Shown piece by piece: positions 10,200-23,500 of a stretch of DNA of 64,000 nt. The stretch is taken from contig VZRG01002554.1 in assembly GCA_013397435.1 (NCBI GenBank), forward strand, positions 1 through 64,000, read 5' to 3'. How positions within the stretch are numbered: position 1 is the first letter of the stretch; each line of letters begins with the position of its first letter. Source of the stretch: Erythrocercus mccallii. Taxonomy: Eukaryota > Chordata > Aves > Passeriformes > Dicruridae. The notes under the pieces are model-generated. The model saw only the letters and a program-made list of their open reading frames with translations, ran no database searches and was not told the DNA's origin. Made by a program: the position numbers and the translations under genes.

Positions 10200-13100
10200 C
10201 TGGAAAGGAAAGGAGAGAAGAGTCAAGGTCTCTCACAAATGGGGTCAGTCACATACCCTGTGCTGGGCAACAACCACTGCCTGCCAGCCACTGCTTTGTT
10301 CTCACCCACCCTGCTGCAAAAGCAGCTCACTGCTGTCTGCTGGCCCCAGTGGCTTGGGGCTTCCACCCAGAAAATGCAGCCTGACTCCCAGCTGGAAACC
10401 CACTGGCCATGGGCAATGGGGGCTGTGTCCCGTGCCCTCCCCGGTGTGCGGGGGCAGCACAGGCCACCAAACCTCCCCACCAGGATGGGCAGGTACCTTC
10501 CTGAACCACTTGGTTTTCTTGTGCCCTCTGTCCCTGCGGAACACCCAAAGGACTTCACTGGAACTGTTTAACAGGAGTGACTGCGCAGGGGTTCACACCC
10601 ATCCCACAGAAACAGAGACCTTACTGCACAGACCCCTTAATTCACAGACTTACTGTCAAGTTGTTGATGCCTTCGGAAAATGCTCCTATTTGCCTCACTG
10701 TCCCTTCTGAATCTTCCATCTATAAAAAACAGAGAATGAATCATGAATTAATAATAACTTATTTGTATCATAGAGTGGAATCATAGAATGGATTGGGTTG
10801 GAAGAGACCTTAAAAATCATCTCAGTCCAATCCCCTGCCATGGGCAGGGATGCCTTCGACTATCCCAGTTTGCTCACAGCCACATCCAGCCTGGCCTTGG
10901 ACATTGCCAGGGATGGGGCAGCCACAGCTGCTCTGGGCAACCTGTGCCAGGGCCTCACCACCTTCACCACCCACAGGGAAGAACATTTTTCTGATATCCT
11001 AAACCTCCTAAGATCTAAACCCACTCTGTGTCAGTGTGAAGCCATTCCCCCTTGTCCTGCTATGACAGAATGACAATTAAGTGCAGCACACAATTTACTG
11101 ATTACACCTTAGATGTTCAGACCAAGGGAAAAGCATGGCCTGCCAGAAGAGGAGAGTTAATCCAGAGCAGGCCCTAAAGGTGCTGCATTCACAGCTTCAA
11201 CTTCCTTGGGAGCAAGACCCTTTTGTCAGTAATGCTGTGTGACAGCAAGAAATCAGGGCCAAAGCAAAAGGAAGACTTCCCTGGGAAATGGAAGGTTTTC
11301 CCACCAAACCTGACAGCTCAAAGACTCAGAATTGTTGGAATTGGCTTACCTGCTCCAGCCTGTCCAAATCATCATCATCATATACTCGGATATCCAGGCC
11401 AGGCTTAAAGCCCTTCTTCGATCCACTGCCAGATGCCCGTCCCAGCTCCATAGGACACACATACTCCTCCACATCATCCTGCTTCTTCTTCCTCAGGCTC
11501 CCAAAATTGCTGAAGGTAAGTTTCTTTGGCTTAAAAGTGAAGAGAAATTTGCCAAGGAGTTAGAGAATCAGCAAAGAATTAACAGGCCTACTTGTGCCCT
11601 CTTGTGTTTCCAGAACAAAGAGTCAAAACCCCAATGCTCTCCTACACAGATCTTCTGAATTTCATGACAGTGGCATCTGAAAGGACAATGTGTCCTCTCA
11701 TTCTACTACTGTTAAGACACTACCATTTAACAGATTCCAAATGAGGGCATAATTCCACGTTAAACCATGAGTCTCTGAAGAGTAAGGGACAGTCTCGCTC
11801 CCAAACATCTCTCAGTACAGACAGAAGGACAACATGAGTGCTGCCTCTTGTCTGTGCATGTCAGAGAGGCTGAGAAGTGGCCTGTTCATGGTAGACATAA
11901 GTGTCCCAGATCTGCCAGGTCCTGCTCTCATGCTTCTTTCTTTAGGAACCAACCCCTTTTCTCAGACCTTACTGAAGCGCCCTCCCAGCACGGGTAAAAC
12001 CAGAGATCCAAATTCCTGCCTGGAGCCTCCCACCCCTCCCAGAACAAGTGGCCCACCTTGACTTTGGCAGTTGCTGTCAGGAGGACGTAGTCTGGGGACT
12101 CCATGGCTTCACGTTTCTGCTGCTGGGCCTCCTGCCCCACCAGGAGGTTGAAATGAGTGGCCAAGTGCCGCCTCAGCAGCGTCTTGTTGGGTGGGATGTT
12201 CAGCAGCTGGGCCATGGTTTCTACATTGAAACGGGGCTCCAAAACCTGGGAATCCAATCACAGAGAACCCAGCTGAGGCCAATACTGCCTGGTGAGATCT
12301 CAGGGACATCCAGGCCTATCTTGGTCACTCCCTAAGGCTGCTTTGGAATTTTTGTTAGTATTTTAGAGGAAATATACAACAAAGAAGGAGGAATGAGAGT
12401 TATCTAGTTCAAGGATTCCTAAAATGCTACCTCCAGGCTTTCCTTCTGGAGTTATAAATAGGAACAAATTGGCAGGTAAGGAGAAATGAACAGATAAATC
12501 CACCCTTAACTGAAGTACTGTGTGAAGATATCACAAAATGTTTACCCAGCATCATCTTCCAGTTCTGGAAAAGGTAGCCAGAGCAACCATGGAAAATAAA
12601 CAAATAAAAAACATCTGTAGCAGGGATATAACTCCTAATCACCACACCAAACCTCTGCAGGTATAAGATTCTTGTCTGGAGTATGTGATGCTAGAACAAT
12701 TAAAAACAATCCTGGTTTGACAGTGTAATCCCAAATTTTACAAAAGTAACAAGCTTCCCCCACAAAAGAAAACCATATCCATAGGACGGCAGAAAGTGGC
12801 TGTTCAACAGCATGGTAGCACTGCAGGACAGGAGGTGGAGAATGCCATACCAAAATAGAATTCTGAGGGGAACACAGAGTATTAAACCACACTACTTCCC
12901 CTCAAGACATCCTTTAAACCACAAGGTAAGAAACTTCTTATTAAGCAGAAAAGGCGTGTGCAGCCAAGATAATGTCAGAACACTGGCCTAGTGATTCCCA
13001 GACATCTTTTTTTTCCTAAACTGGAAGAAGCCACCCCAAAGCTCACCATCAGCCCCCCGTGCACTCCGCTGCCCCGCAGGTTGGGCGCGTACTCTGCCAG

Positions 13101-14509
13101 ATCCACGGAGCGCAGCCACTCCATCACGCGGTGGTTGGTCCACTGGGTCACCTCGGAAGGTGTCACATTATTCTGCCAACAGGAGGGACAGGCAGGTAAG
13201 GAGACGTCGCAAATCAGCTGAATCCCAGCCCCAATATTTACTGAAACATACCTCTCCTGCCCTTAAGGAATACAATCCTACTTTGCACTTGAGAAAAAAA
13301 ATCTCTTCCTGGATTGCTGCCTTGGGCAGGGGTCAGGGGTGTGTCAGGTCATTTGGTTATTGTGCACTAGGGTTATTTGCCATTTCTACCAGTAGAGCTG
13401 AAAATTCAGCTGGTTCCATGAGCTACTGTGCTGTTCTTGCAGATACACATTGTGAATCTAAATCCAAGAGTCTGGGTTGCTTTGTCATCCATTGCCCCTA
13501 TCCAGCATTCACTGCTTCCGAAACACAACGATGGCAGTCTCCTGCCTGGTAACGGGGCCAAGCTCCTCTTACACAGAAAATTTTGACACAGCCACCAGTT
13601 TTCCAGAGAGTTGCACAAGACTCGTGGCTATAGTGCTCTGAGTTCAAGATGATTTGCATTCCAGACAGCACATCAGAGATTGGGCCAAAACAGCCAACTG
13701 TTGGCTTGGAGGAGAAGCGGGAGACTTGGAAAGGGGGACATGAGTTTGGGGTCATGACAGGTAGAGGAAAGAAAGTGACGTCAGAGCTAGAGGTTAAAAG
13801 AACAATCTGAGAAACAGGAAACTAAAAATGAAGCAGAATGAGGAGACAGGAGGAGAGAGCAGAGCAGGAAGAATCAAAACCCAGGGATCAAACCCTAGAG
13901 GATTCCTCTTCACAGCTTCCTCGTAAAGCAGTACCTCATCAGATGGCCTCCTGCGCAGGCAGTTGGGCTCAAAGTTGTTTATTCTCAAAACCTGAATGGC
14001 TCTTTTGATGCTGAGGTGGTGAAGGACACTGATGACCTTCAAGGACAGCAGGTCATCCTGTCAAAGAGCAAGAGGGAGTTAATAAACACAGACATGCTTA
14101 TTCATGGGACCAGCATCTTCCTGGAGGGCACTGCTTTAGCCCTTGGCTTAAAACGGCACATTTGACACATCTAGGGGAAAATTTTAATATGTCAGACAGG
14201 TGATTCATATCAAGCCATCTGTCCCAAAATAAAAACTTCCTGTGTTGCACTGTACTAGCTCTTGGGGGTTGTTTTTCACACAGGGTACAGAGCTTAATAC
14301 AAGAAACGTGGGGTAACAGGGAGGGAAAAGGGGTGAGATGACACATCCTCAGTGACAGGATAAGAGCCAACAGGACAGGACAGCACCAACACACTACACT
14401 AGACTCACCTGGCATCCTACCAGAAGTTTTAATACCCCAAATGTCCAGCTAGAAGTTTAACTGAAAACAATAAATTACCCTGAAAACTGCGACATTCTCT
14501 ATGGTTCGA

Positions 14510-14545
<36 letters not shown>

Positions 14546-17500
14546 AGGGAAGAAGAAAAGTCCAAAAGTCCAAGTGCAATCTGGCTTACTTAAATAAATT
14601 TATGCACCCTTGTTCCGGGGTTAGCATGGCTTAATCTTTCAGTTTTACCTATATGTTATGAGCACTGGAACCTATTTTGTCAGATATTTAAGACAAGATT
14701 CTTTGCTTACCCAAACACCCACTGTGTTCAGCTAACTTTGTGATGAATCTGACAGTAGGTTACTATGTCATGGTTTGCTATTTCATTTACTATAAAATAA
14801 TAAATGTTTGCTATTATTTGAGTTGAAGTAACTTCAAAAGATTATAACAGGTATTAGTTTAATACTTTGCATATTTTGTTGGCTATTTATGGCAAATCTG
14901 TTGTCATAATTTGATGGTTAAACCTGCTCTAAAAATATCCCCAGTGATCTACAATTAAAGGGCAGTGCCAATGGTAGTAAAGTCTCCCAACACAACATCA
15001 AACTCAATGGAGGCTGCTGGCATCACACCTTCCAGGGTTAAGAAGGAGAAGAAACAATCCTATAATAAATAAAATTGCAAACTGTGACATAAAATCTATG
15101 CAAAACACATGCAAGTGTGGCATTAAAAGGTAACTCATGGTTCATGAGAGAGCAGGGCTGTGATTGATTTCTTTGTTGTACAGAAAGAATGAATATTAGA
15201 GATGTCCAATTTGTATTTGTGTCCCCAGAGAAGGAAGGTCTTATCTTACCTGAGCCCTTACACAAAGGAAACCTGACTGGCAGTGAAGTGGGGAGATGAT
15301 GCCTGTGCTAAGCACTTTGAAATGCAACAGCTGTTAAGTGTAGCCTGCTTTCAAACAAGCTGGCTCTTGGAACTGCAATTTTCTTCAAAGGAAATTGCTT
15401 GGGTTTTCTTCACCTAAGCATCCACATAAATAAGCAAGCTGATAGAATGCTTGCTCACTGAAGAAAAGGATTCCATCTGCTTCTATTAATAACAACATGA
15501 ACAGCCAAAGCATGAATGGCAACCACAGCACTTGCACACCTTTACAAGGTGTACAAGCCCTGCCTGAGGACACCGGTGTGACACACAACTGTTAAGGCTC
15601 AGCATTGCCCATTTCTCATGCATGAATCCAAACTCTTGCTTACTGTGTTTGCTCTTCCACCTGAATCTAGTAGCTCTGAAGATGGAAAGGACTCAGAAAA
15701 TGCATACAGGTGAGCAGTAGTATCAGATTTCTATAGGTTACAGCTACTGGCAATAACACAGGACACTCACTAGAGTTTAAAGGAGTCCTTTGAACACTGA
15801 GAAGCCAAGAACATGGAAAGGAGGTCAGGAAAGGAAGAAACCATTTACTCACCACACTCATGTAGTGGAGCATGCGGCCATCCACCTTCCCCTCATCAAA
15901 CTGGGTCTTATACTGGGGCAGGCCAATGTCATCCAGCCACCCTAGGGCAGGACAGACACCCCTGTTAGGGTGGCAGCACGTTACCCAGCACCACTTACTG
16001 TTCCCATCCTCAGCGCCCCAAATTAGCCACCATTAGGGACCCCTATCCAAAGCCACTCCTTCAGCATGCAGTAAAATCTTACTGGTAACCCAGTGGTAAT
16101 CCAGTTTGCCATGGTTGTTTTCCTCCTCAGATCCCAGTGCCTGCAGAGCAAGCTGGAGCTTCTTCCGATGCAACGGGTGCTTTATCCCAAGCTCCTGTGA
16201 AAGGAAGAAAAGCAAAAAGCTAGAGACAATACTATTTTATTCCTCCCCCTGCAGAATGACAAAGGGTTTCTGAGAGTCACACTTCCACAGCATTGCTGGT
16301 GACCTGGCAGGCGCATTTTTTATTTGCTGAATTTCAGCGTTGTTTTAGCACACGTTCAGCACTAGGGAAAGGCCCACTTACTGGGGTGGGTTAGTTTCAC
16401 AGTGTGGGAGATTAATTTCAAGGAGTGATGGATTCCAAATTGAATTAAAATGTTGGCCCAAGTATTCTCATACCATGTTAAAAAAGAATCCCACAATATA
16501 ATAAAATGCTAGCATTCAAAAAAATACTTGCTGGGGTTAATTTCTCCCCTCGCACTTAGGCAGGTAAAGTTAAAATAATTACTTAGTTAAGAGCACAGGA
16601 AAGTCCCAAGAATTACTGAAATACATTAATGGCTCCAAATGCATAACATTATTTCCCCAGTTTAGTTGCAAGTGTAGCTACTCCAGGATCTCTTTAATCC
16701 CATTTTCACTTTCAGGAGTGCCTGCTGGTTAATGTTACCTCTGATAACACTATTAAAAGTTCATAATACACTTCTCTTATTCCATTTGTAGTGTAACTAC
16801 CCAACTGAGAAAACAAGCTTACTATTTGGTGAGGAGAGTGATTTTTTAAAAGCTGAAAATTCAAACTTTGGCAAATACTATAGATTAAAAGTGTAAATTG
16901 AATTAATTTCTTCTGTGCTTCTCATTTTTAGAAATAGACAAGCAATTCTGCGACAATTAGAGACTGATGAACCTGTGCGTAACAAATCCTTATTCCTCTG
17001 TGTATAAAATGGACAGAAAATACAATCAGACCAAAACAGCATCTTTTTACACCCTTCTCACATAGGCATAAAATAACTGTAGCACATATGAATGCTAATG
17101 AAGCAGGGCTACCAACCCATATGATAATGAGGCAGTCTCACACATATATTTTTAGAAAATGCTACAGTCAATTATGTGTCCATGCTTAATGAAGTTAAAT
17201 CACGTACTTGCAATTATTAGCTTCATTACAGAGAATTAAATTTCTACAAAACTTCAGCCAAAAAGAAATGCATTTGGCATCATTGCAGGTGACAGGATTT
17301 TGAAAACTCATCTAGTCTACATTTTTTTACCAGATGGGCAAAAACTTCTGTAAGTGTTTACAGACCTGATTTACATGCATAGAAATGGTGATTTTTTTTT
17401 GTACCTTTATTTGAAAGGAGTGTTTCTGGTATTCCTCACCTTTTCCAGATCCTGCTGAGAAGCCTGCAGAAGTGTTTGCCCAGACAATATCCAGTGCCTG

Positions 17501-20500
17501 CCATTATTGATGTAAGAGCCAAGCCCTTGGTCCTGTAGCCAGTTGCAAACCTGCTCCTTGGTCCACTTTGCAAATGGCATGTCCAACTCACTGCGGGAGA
17601 TTTTACCCAAAAAAGACTGATAAATCCCATGCTTCCAATCTCCTCATAAATAATGAGAAAGCCAAAAATCAAGCCTAATTCATATCTTGTGCAGGCTGGG
17701 ACAATCTCTGAGGGGGAACCATCAGCAGGATGGGCACTGCTGACCTGTTGCCACTGTCACTATAAACACGGGCTCCTATAAAATCCTATTGACAAGAGCC
17801 ACCTCTGCTGCCTAGCATGGCTACAGCTCTAGAGTGAGACTGGAATGTTTCACCTTCTCCTTTAATCCCTGGAAGTGCAGCAGGAAAGGGACAGAAGGAG
17901 TATCTGTCATTGCCACAAGGGCTCGCACGCTGCCTCACAGCCCTATCCTGCGACAGCGAGAGCTCAGCAGCAGGATCCCAGCCCCCAGCCCACCTCAGCC
18001 CTGCAGAGACCCTCTCTCAGAGGAGGAAGCAGCCTGGATCTGCCTGGTTTTGCTCAGACAGGAGAGGGGATGTTTCATTTCGGCACTGCCCTCCTCCTTT
18101 GGGCCCCATGCTTGGCTGGAGCTGCCAGGATCCGAGCACCGAGCCATTGGCCCCAGCCGTGTCTTACTTGTGGGACTGCCCCAGGTCCCGAGACCAGCCC
18201 AGCCGGGGCCCTGCAGTTGCTCTTGTCCCTCCTCTTTTGAACTCCGTCTCGGACATGTCGTCTGGGTTGAAGGTAGTGGACTGACTTCTTTTAAGTCTGT
18301 AGGAAGAAAGCACATTCGCATTTGGCTAAGGAAAAGGCGTGTCACTGCTGCCACTGCAACCAACACAGGCAAGATTTCCCCCAGGGCTTGTAGCTCCTCT
18401 TCTGCCCCCAGCCTACTGTTATCTCTCCCAAATACCACATGGGCTCCTGCTCTTGGGATATTACACCACAGAGCCACACATTAGCAGGGGAGAAAGAGAA
18501 GGTGTGTTTCCAGCAAACCCCTGCCCAAGCCCCAGCTCTGGAGAACTGTCATCTCTAATCCTTTACTTACCTTCCAAACAGCTTCTTGATTCCCCTGGCC
18601 TTTTTCCTGGAATCTGGAGAAGGTGGTGTCACCTGCAGACTATCTGCTTCTTTTGGGCGAGGGGGCAAGCCAGCCAGATCCAAGTGGTCTGCAGATCCCT
18701 TTTCTGTTTCAGCTGTTAGAAAACAAAAGCTCTGTCAAGACCCTCTTGTGCAGGACTATACAGACATGCTCCTGACCTTGGGAATGACTCCTGCTAAATT
18801 ATTGACAGCCACCATGTCAAGAAAATGGGGCAAAGAGGGATGAGAAAATCCATGAGAAACGCCCACATGTTCCTCCTTCATGGGCCTGGCTGGTAAAACT
18901 CCAAGGCAATGCTCTGCTTCAGTTAAGTGCCTTGCATTCAAGGTGGGAAAATCCACCTCGTGAATCAAGCAGTGAATTAAATCCCAAATTTATTCTTCCT
19001 CAGGGGGTGCTCCTACAGTGCTTTCACAAACAGAGCCAAGGAACGTGGGTGCCCAGAAACAATTCAGTGCAGTGGCAGGGAACTAAACCAGGAGACTCCA
19101 AAGCACAGAAAGCCAAGAACTTCCCTGCAGATATCTTTCCCAATAACCTGTAGTACTTCATTCCCTGGCCAGGAAATTTCAGCAACAAAACTCCTGCCCC
19201 CTTCCCCTCACTTCTGCAAACTGTGGAATATTTTGTTCCTCCTCAGAGAAACAGCATGGAGTTTAGGCTCTGTCTGAACCATATCTTCTGAGCGAACAAA
19301 ATGTCTCTGATCAGAGACCCTCAACACTACCATCCACTCTAAAAGCATTAAATCCTTGATCTGTAGCTGTTTTCCATGACAACAAACCTGAGGGCTCTTG
19401 TCCCCAAAGGGAAAGTTGCCACAAAAGCTAAACTATTAAAGGAAAAACAATTTAAAGATCATTTAAAAACAAAACTAAAAGAATTGCAGTATCTACTAGA
19501 CTACATAAGCAGAGATGTGCCAGCAAGTGCCAGATAACTGAATTAAACTACTACGTGGAGTTTATGCCAGTTGCTTGCTGGGGAAGAGTGAGAGCACGAG
19601 CTTGTTCAGCTGAAGCAGCTGTGGCAAGGCAGTCAGGCCTGGAATCACTTGCAGCATCTTTTAACATAGCTCTGTAATTAAATGACCATCACTTGTGTTT
19701 GAATCAGACTTTCAGACTTCCAGGAGAAAAGTAAACAATGCATCAAGGCAGAGCTTATATTGCTGGGACGTGTGGTCTCAAGCCATGGAGTTAATGCTGA
19801 GATGGCCACAAAAGGGCCATGACCAGCAAGAAACTCCTGGCTTTGCCAGTGTATCCTTCTGCTGGGCAAACTTTAGATGGTTCAGCCACAATATCCATGA
19901 ACGTGTCCCATTTTCCATCTTGTCAACCTTGCAGTGAAGCAACAAGGTCACACCAAAGACCATTTCCAGGAACTTTGGTTTGGCCACAATCGAACACAGG
20001 GATCCTGCCAGTGAGAGAGACAGCAGTAACACTGAACCAGACTGTGGCATTCGTGGCTTTTGCTTTACTTTTAGAAGGTAAAGAAAAAAAAACCCGAAAA
20101 CATGGAAATGGCATTCTAGAGGGAGAACACCAGGACAAGGTTGGATGCATTAGTAGCAGAGATTTGCGGGAATTGTGCTGTTTGCTCCTCATACCTGGCT
20201 CCTTTTCATGCACTGACACAACACCATAGAACAGATAGCATTTAGGGGGCCATGTGAGAAAAAGAGAGGGTCCAGAGCCCTCGGTCTCTTTGCCACCCCG
20301 CTGGCTGTACCACCACCCCAACTGAGACAGCTCTGCTTCCTAAAGCAGGTCTCACCTGCCCTTGCCAGCAGCACCCAGGGAATGCTCAAAGGACTGGTTT
20401 GTATTTACTATGTGAATGGCTCCTTCCCGATCTGCCCCAATTATTTCTCATTTGTTTCATTGTATCTTAAATGCGACTACATCAAGAAGACAAATTACAC

Positions 20501-23500
20501 ACGCTTTCCCTCAGAACTCCCTTAAATGAATGCCTGGGAAATACAGCTCATTCCTTACTTCACCAGCTTTTAAACTCTTCCAGTGGATCCAGGACAGGTG
20601 GCAGCACAAAGGTAACTAAGCATCTCCAATTTTCACCTGGTACCTCGGTCTGTGGTAACTTTGTGCTCAAAGTTACAGCAAAAGCCTCTGCAAATTGACC
20701 CGCAATCTCTCATTAGTAGCAGCTACTCAGGAACAGCACAGCTGACTTTTAGCAGAGGGCAGATGTTACATGAAGACTCCTTTTAGTGATGGGCAGAAGT
20801 TCCGATGCAGAGCTCTGGTGCCTGGCTGTGGTTTGGGAAGTGTGTGGCCACAGCCAGCTGTTAGCAGCAGCCAGGGCACAGCGCTGGCACGGGCAGACAT
20901 GCAGCATTACTGTACCTAAAGTAGGTGCACTGGCACTTCGACTGCGATCTTCAGATATCCACACAAGGCACAAACCCACACGCAGCACAACGGGAGAGAA
21001 CACGCAGAGGCACAAGGTCAAACACAATTCAAAACTCACGGTGACGAAGTATGGGACAAAAGGAGGGAGGGACATGAGACACAAGCGCCACACGAATGCT
21101 GAATTCACACGGGATTAGGATCACCAATTCACTGGGAAACTCCCTTTCACAACAAAGGAGTGGAGCTCTGTGGTGGGGAGGGAAAAACGGCACCACAGTC
21201 ACTTCGGTGCAAGATCACCTGCTCCAGGACCCGCTGCTCCTGTGAGGTGGCAAATATCTGGACAGCAGCTTTACAGAATAGATAGAACATCTTCCACCCC
21301 TTTATGACAGCCACAAGTACTACACTTTGTTAGACAAATTAATTTTAGGACAAAACAGGGGATTACACAAAAGCAAACATGAAATAAACCAGAGTGAAGA
21401 ATCTAATCCTCGGAATCTATTCCAAGTAAGCTAGCGACTTCCCAGGCTGTATGTCACAGGCAAGTATGGGCAAACTATCATCAGTGTGTAGGTATGTTAC
21501 TTGTTTTGAACAAAAATCTGAAATTCTCTTGGAGTAAGTAACAAAGCAGAAGCTATCCCCCTTCAGGCTTCTGAAACAGAGAGCTAAATTCCTAAATCTC
21601 ATGCAAGAAAAAACCAAAATCCTCTGATGTCTGGCAGTAGGTCTGATGCAGGGACTCACCGGATGCTTGAAGTGGATCAGTGGAAAGACTGCTAGAGCAG
21701 AGCAGTAAATGTAAGTGAAATTACAGTTAGTGACAACAGCTAGTTCTGCATTAAGCAGAACATTTTATTTCTTTGTCATATGCAAGTGTCACCAAATGGC
21801 AATACCAAAATACCCCCCCACCAACACTACAGGTAAAGAAATCAACATAAGCTTGAATGATTTGCCAATCCTCTTCCTGTTGTCACCACCTCTTTTGCAA
21901 GGCTGCTTAAGTACAAAAAAAAAAAAAAAAAGTAAAGAAAGAAGAGACTGAGTGCTGCTGCCCTATTTCTGTATATCTGAAAATCTTATGAAAGATAAAC
22001 TGAGGATGGAGCCAGGGGAAAAAAGGCCCACAAATCCCATGTGTGTACTACTGCCAGGCAGTCAGCATTTCATATAGCAGCAAGCCCCTACGAGGTCCCA
22101 GGGGAGATACCAGAGCAGAGTCTGAACCACATCAAATACTTCCTTACATCAGTGATTGTTTTTTCTTGCTGTTTGATGTTTTCCAAACATTCTACTGTCA
22201 GAAGTGCCACCAAGTCATGGTGAGACTAAAGCTGACTCGCCTGCTACTTAAGGCAGTTACAGCTGTTGTTAGGATGCTTCAAAATGCACAGAATCTAAAT
22301 GCAGAGGCACGGTACCTACCCAGATTGGGGGCACTTGCAGTCCTCTTGTTATTTTTTATCTTGAAAAAGCCTCGGCCAAAGGAAGATCTGGCTTTGCGGG
22401 TGCCAAAACTGTCCTCGTCACCTGTGCCACCGTGAGAAGGAGACTTGGGAGGGAGGGTTGCAAAATTATTGCCTTCCACAGGAGGTTTAGCCTGGTTAAA
22501 TTAGGGAAATAAAGAGTCAATATAAGGGACTTGCAGAAGGCCTTTTGAGAGTCTGCAAAGTGACCGCTGGCAGATAATCTGGGAAGTCCTTCTGTCAATA
22601 CACAAACACAGAAGGTAAAAACCATAAAGAGAAACATAAACAAGATCTTAATTTGAATATGTTGTCATGATTTGGTCTGGGATGGAATTAGCTTTTTCTT
22701 AGTTCAATACTTTGTACTGGTTCATTGCTGTGTTTTGGATTTAGTAAGGAATAGTGTGGATAACACTGGGATTTTTGGATTGCTGCTGAGCAGTGCTTGC
22801 CCTGAGTCAAGGACTTTCATTTTCCCATGCTCTGCCAGCAAGGAAGTGCACAAGAAGCTGGGATGAAGCATGTCCAGGACAGCTGACCTGAGCTACCAAA
22901 GGAATATTCCACACCACAGAATTCCATGCCCAGTATATAAACTAGGGGGGTTACTGGGAAGGGGAGCCAGTTGTAGCTTGGTGATGGGCTGGGCATTGGT
23001 CAGTGGGGGTGAGCAATAGCATTGTGGTGCATCACTTGTCTTTTTTGGGTTTTCTCTCTCTCTTTCTCTCCCTTTTATTATTAGGTTTTTAAATCATTAT
23101 TATATTATGATGATGATTTTACTTGGTTTCAATTATTAAACTGTTCATATCTCAACCCCCACGTTCTATCTCTTTTTTTGTTGATTCTCCTCTCCATCCC
23201 ATTGGGGCAGGGAGAGGGACCAGCTGTGGAGTCCTTTGTTGTCAGCTGGGATTAAACCCTGACATATATTCAGGATCCAGGACTACTATCACTACCTGCT
23301 AAGAGTAAATTGTGTTCTTTAAGATGTTCCTCAATTTCTGTAAGGCTGACTTAAAGGTATGGAAAAGGTAAAAATAGAGTCCTGCAAGGCTGTGAACTTC
23401 TCCAGCTTTCCAGGGTCTCTGTCTCCCCCACTGGCAGCTGTAGGGGCAGTAAGTGGGAACCAGAGAGACAACATCCCACAGTACATTGGTTCTCTGCCAA

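Larger units (their letters stand above)
10200..22319 (-). other. Introns among the 3' exons of PPFIBP1
   Basis: Eleven introns of about 0.14 to 2.2 kb separate coding exons 17-28, with one more intron (20949-22319) between exons 16 and 17. Apart from a CR1 at 10768 and the poly(A) tract at 14512 they are unremarkable AT-rich DNA. A T-rich run ending at 17400, just downstream of coding exon 20, and an A16 run near 21916 are the only other simple repeats noted. Open frames seen here are other-frame readings of exons or chance. Confidence 0.8.

Noticed and set aside
14512..14543. Poly(A) tract as the tail of a processed pseudogene
   Set aside because: No coding or SINE-like sequence lies immediately upstream and no target duplication was found.
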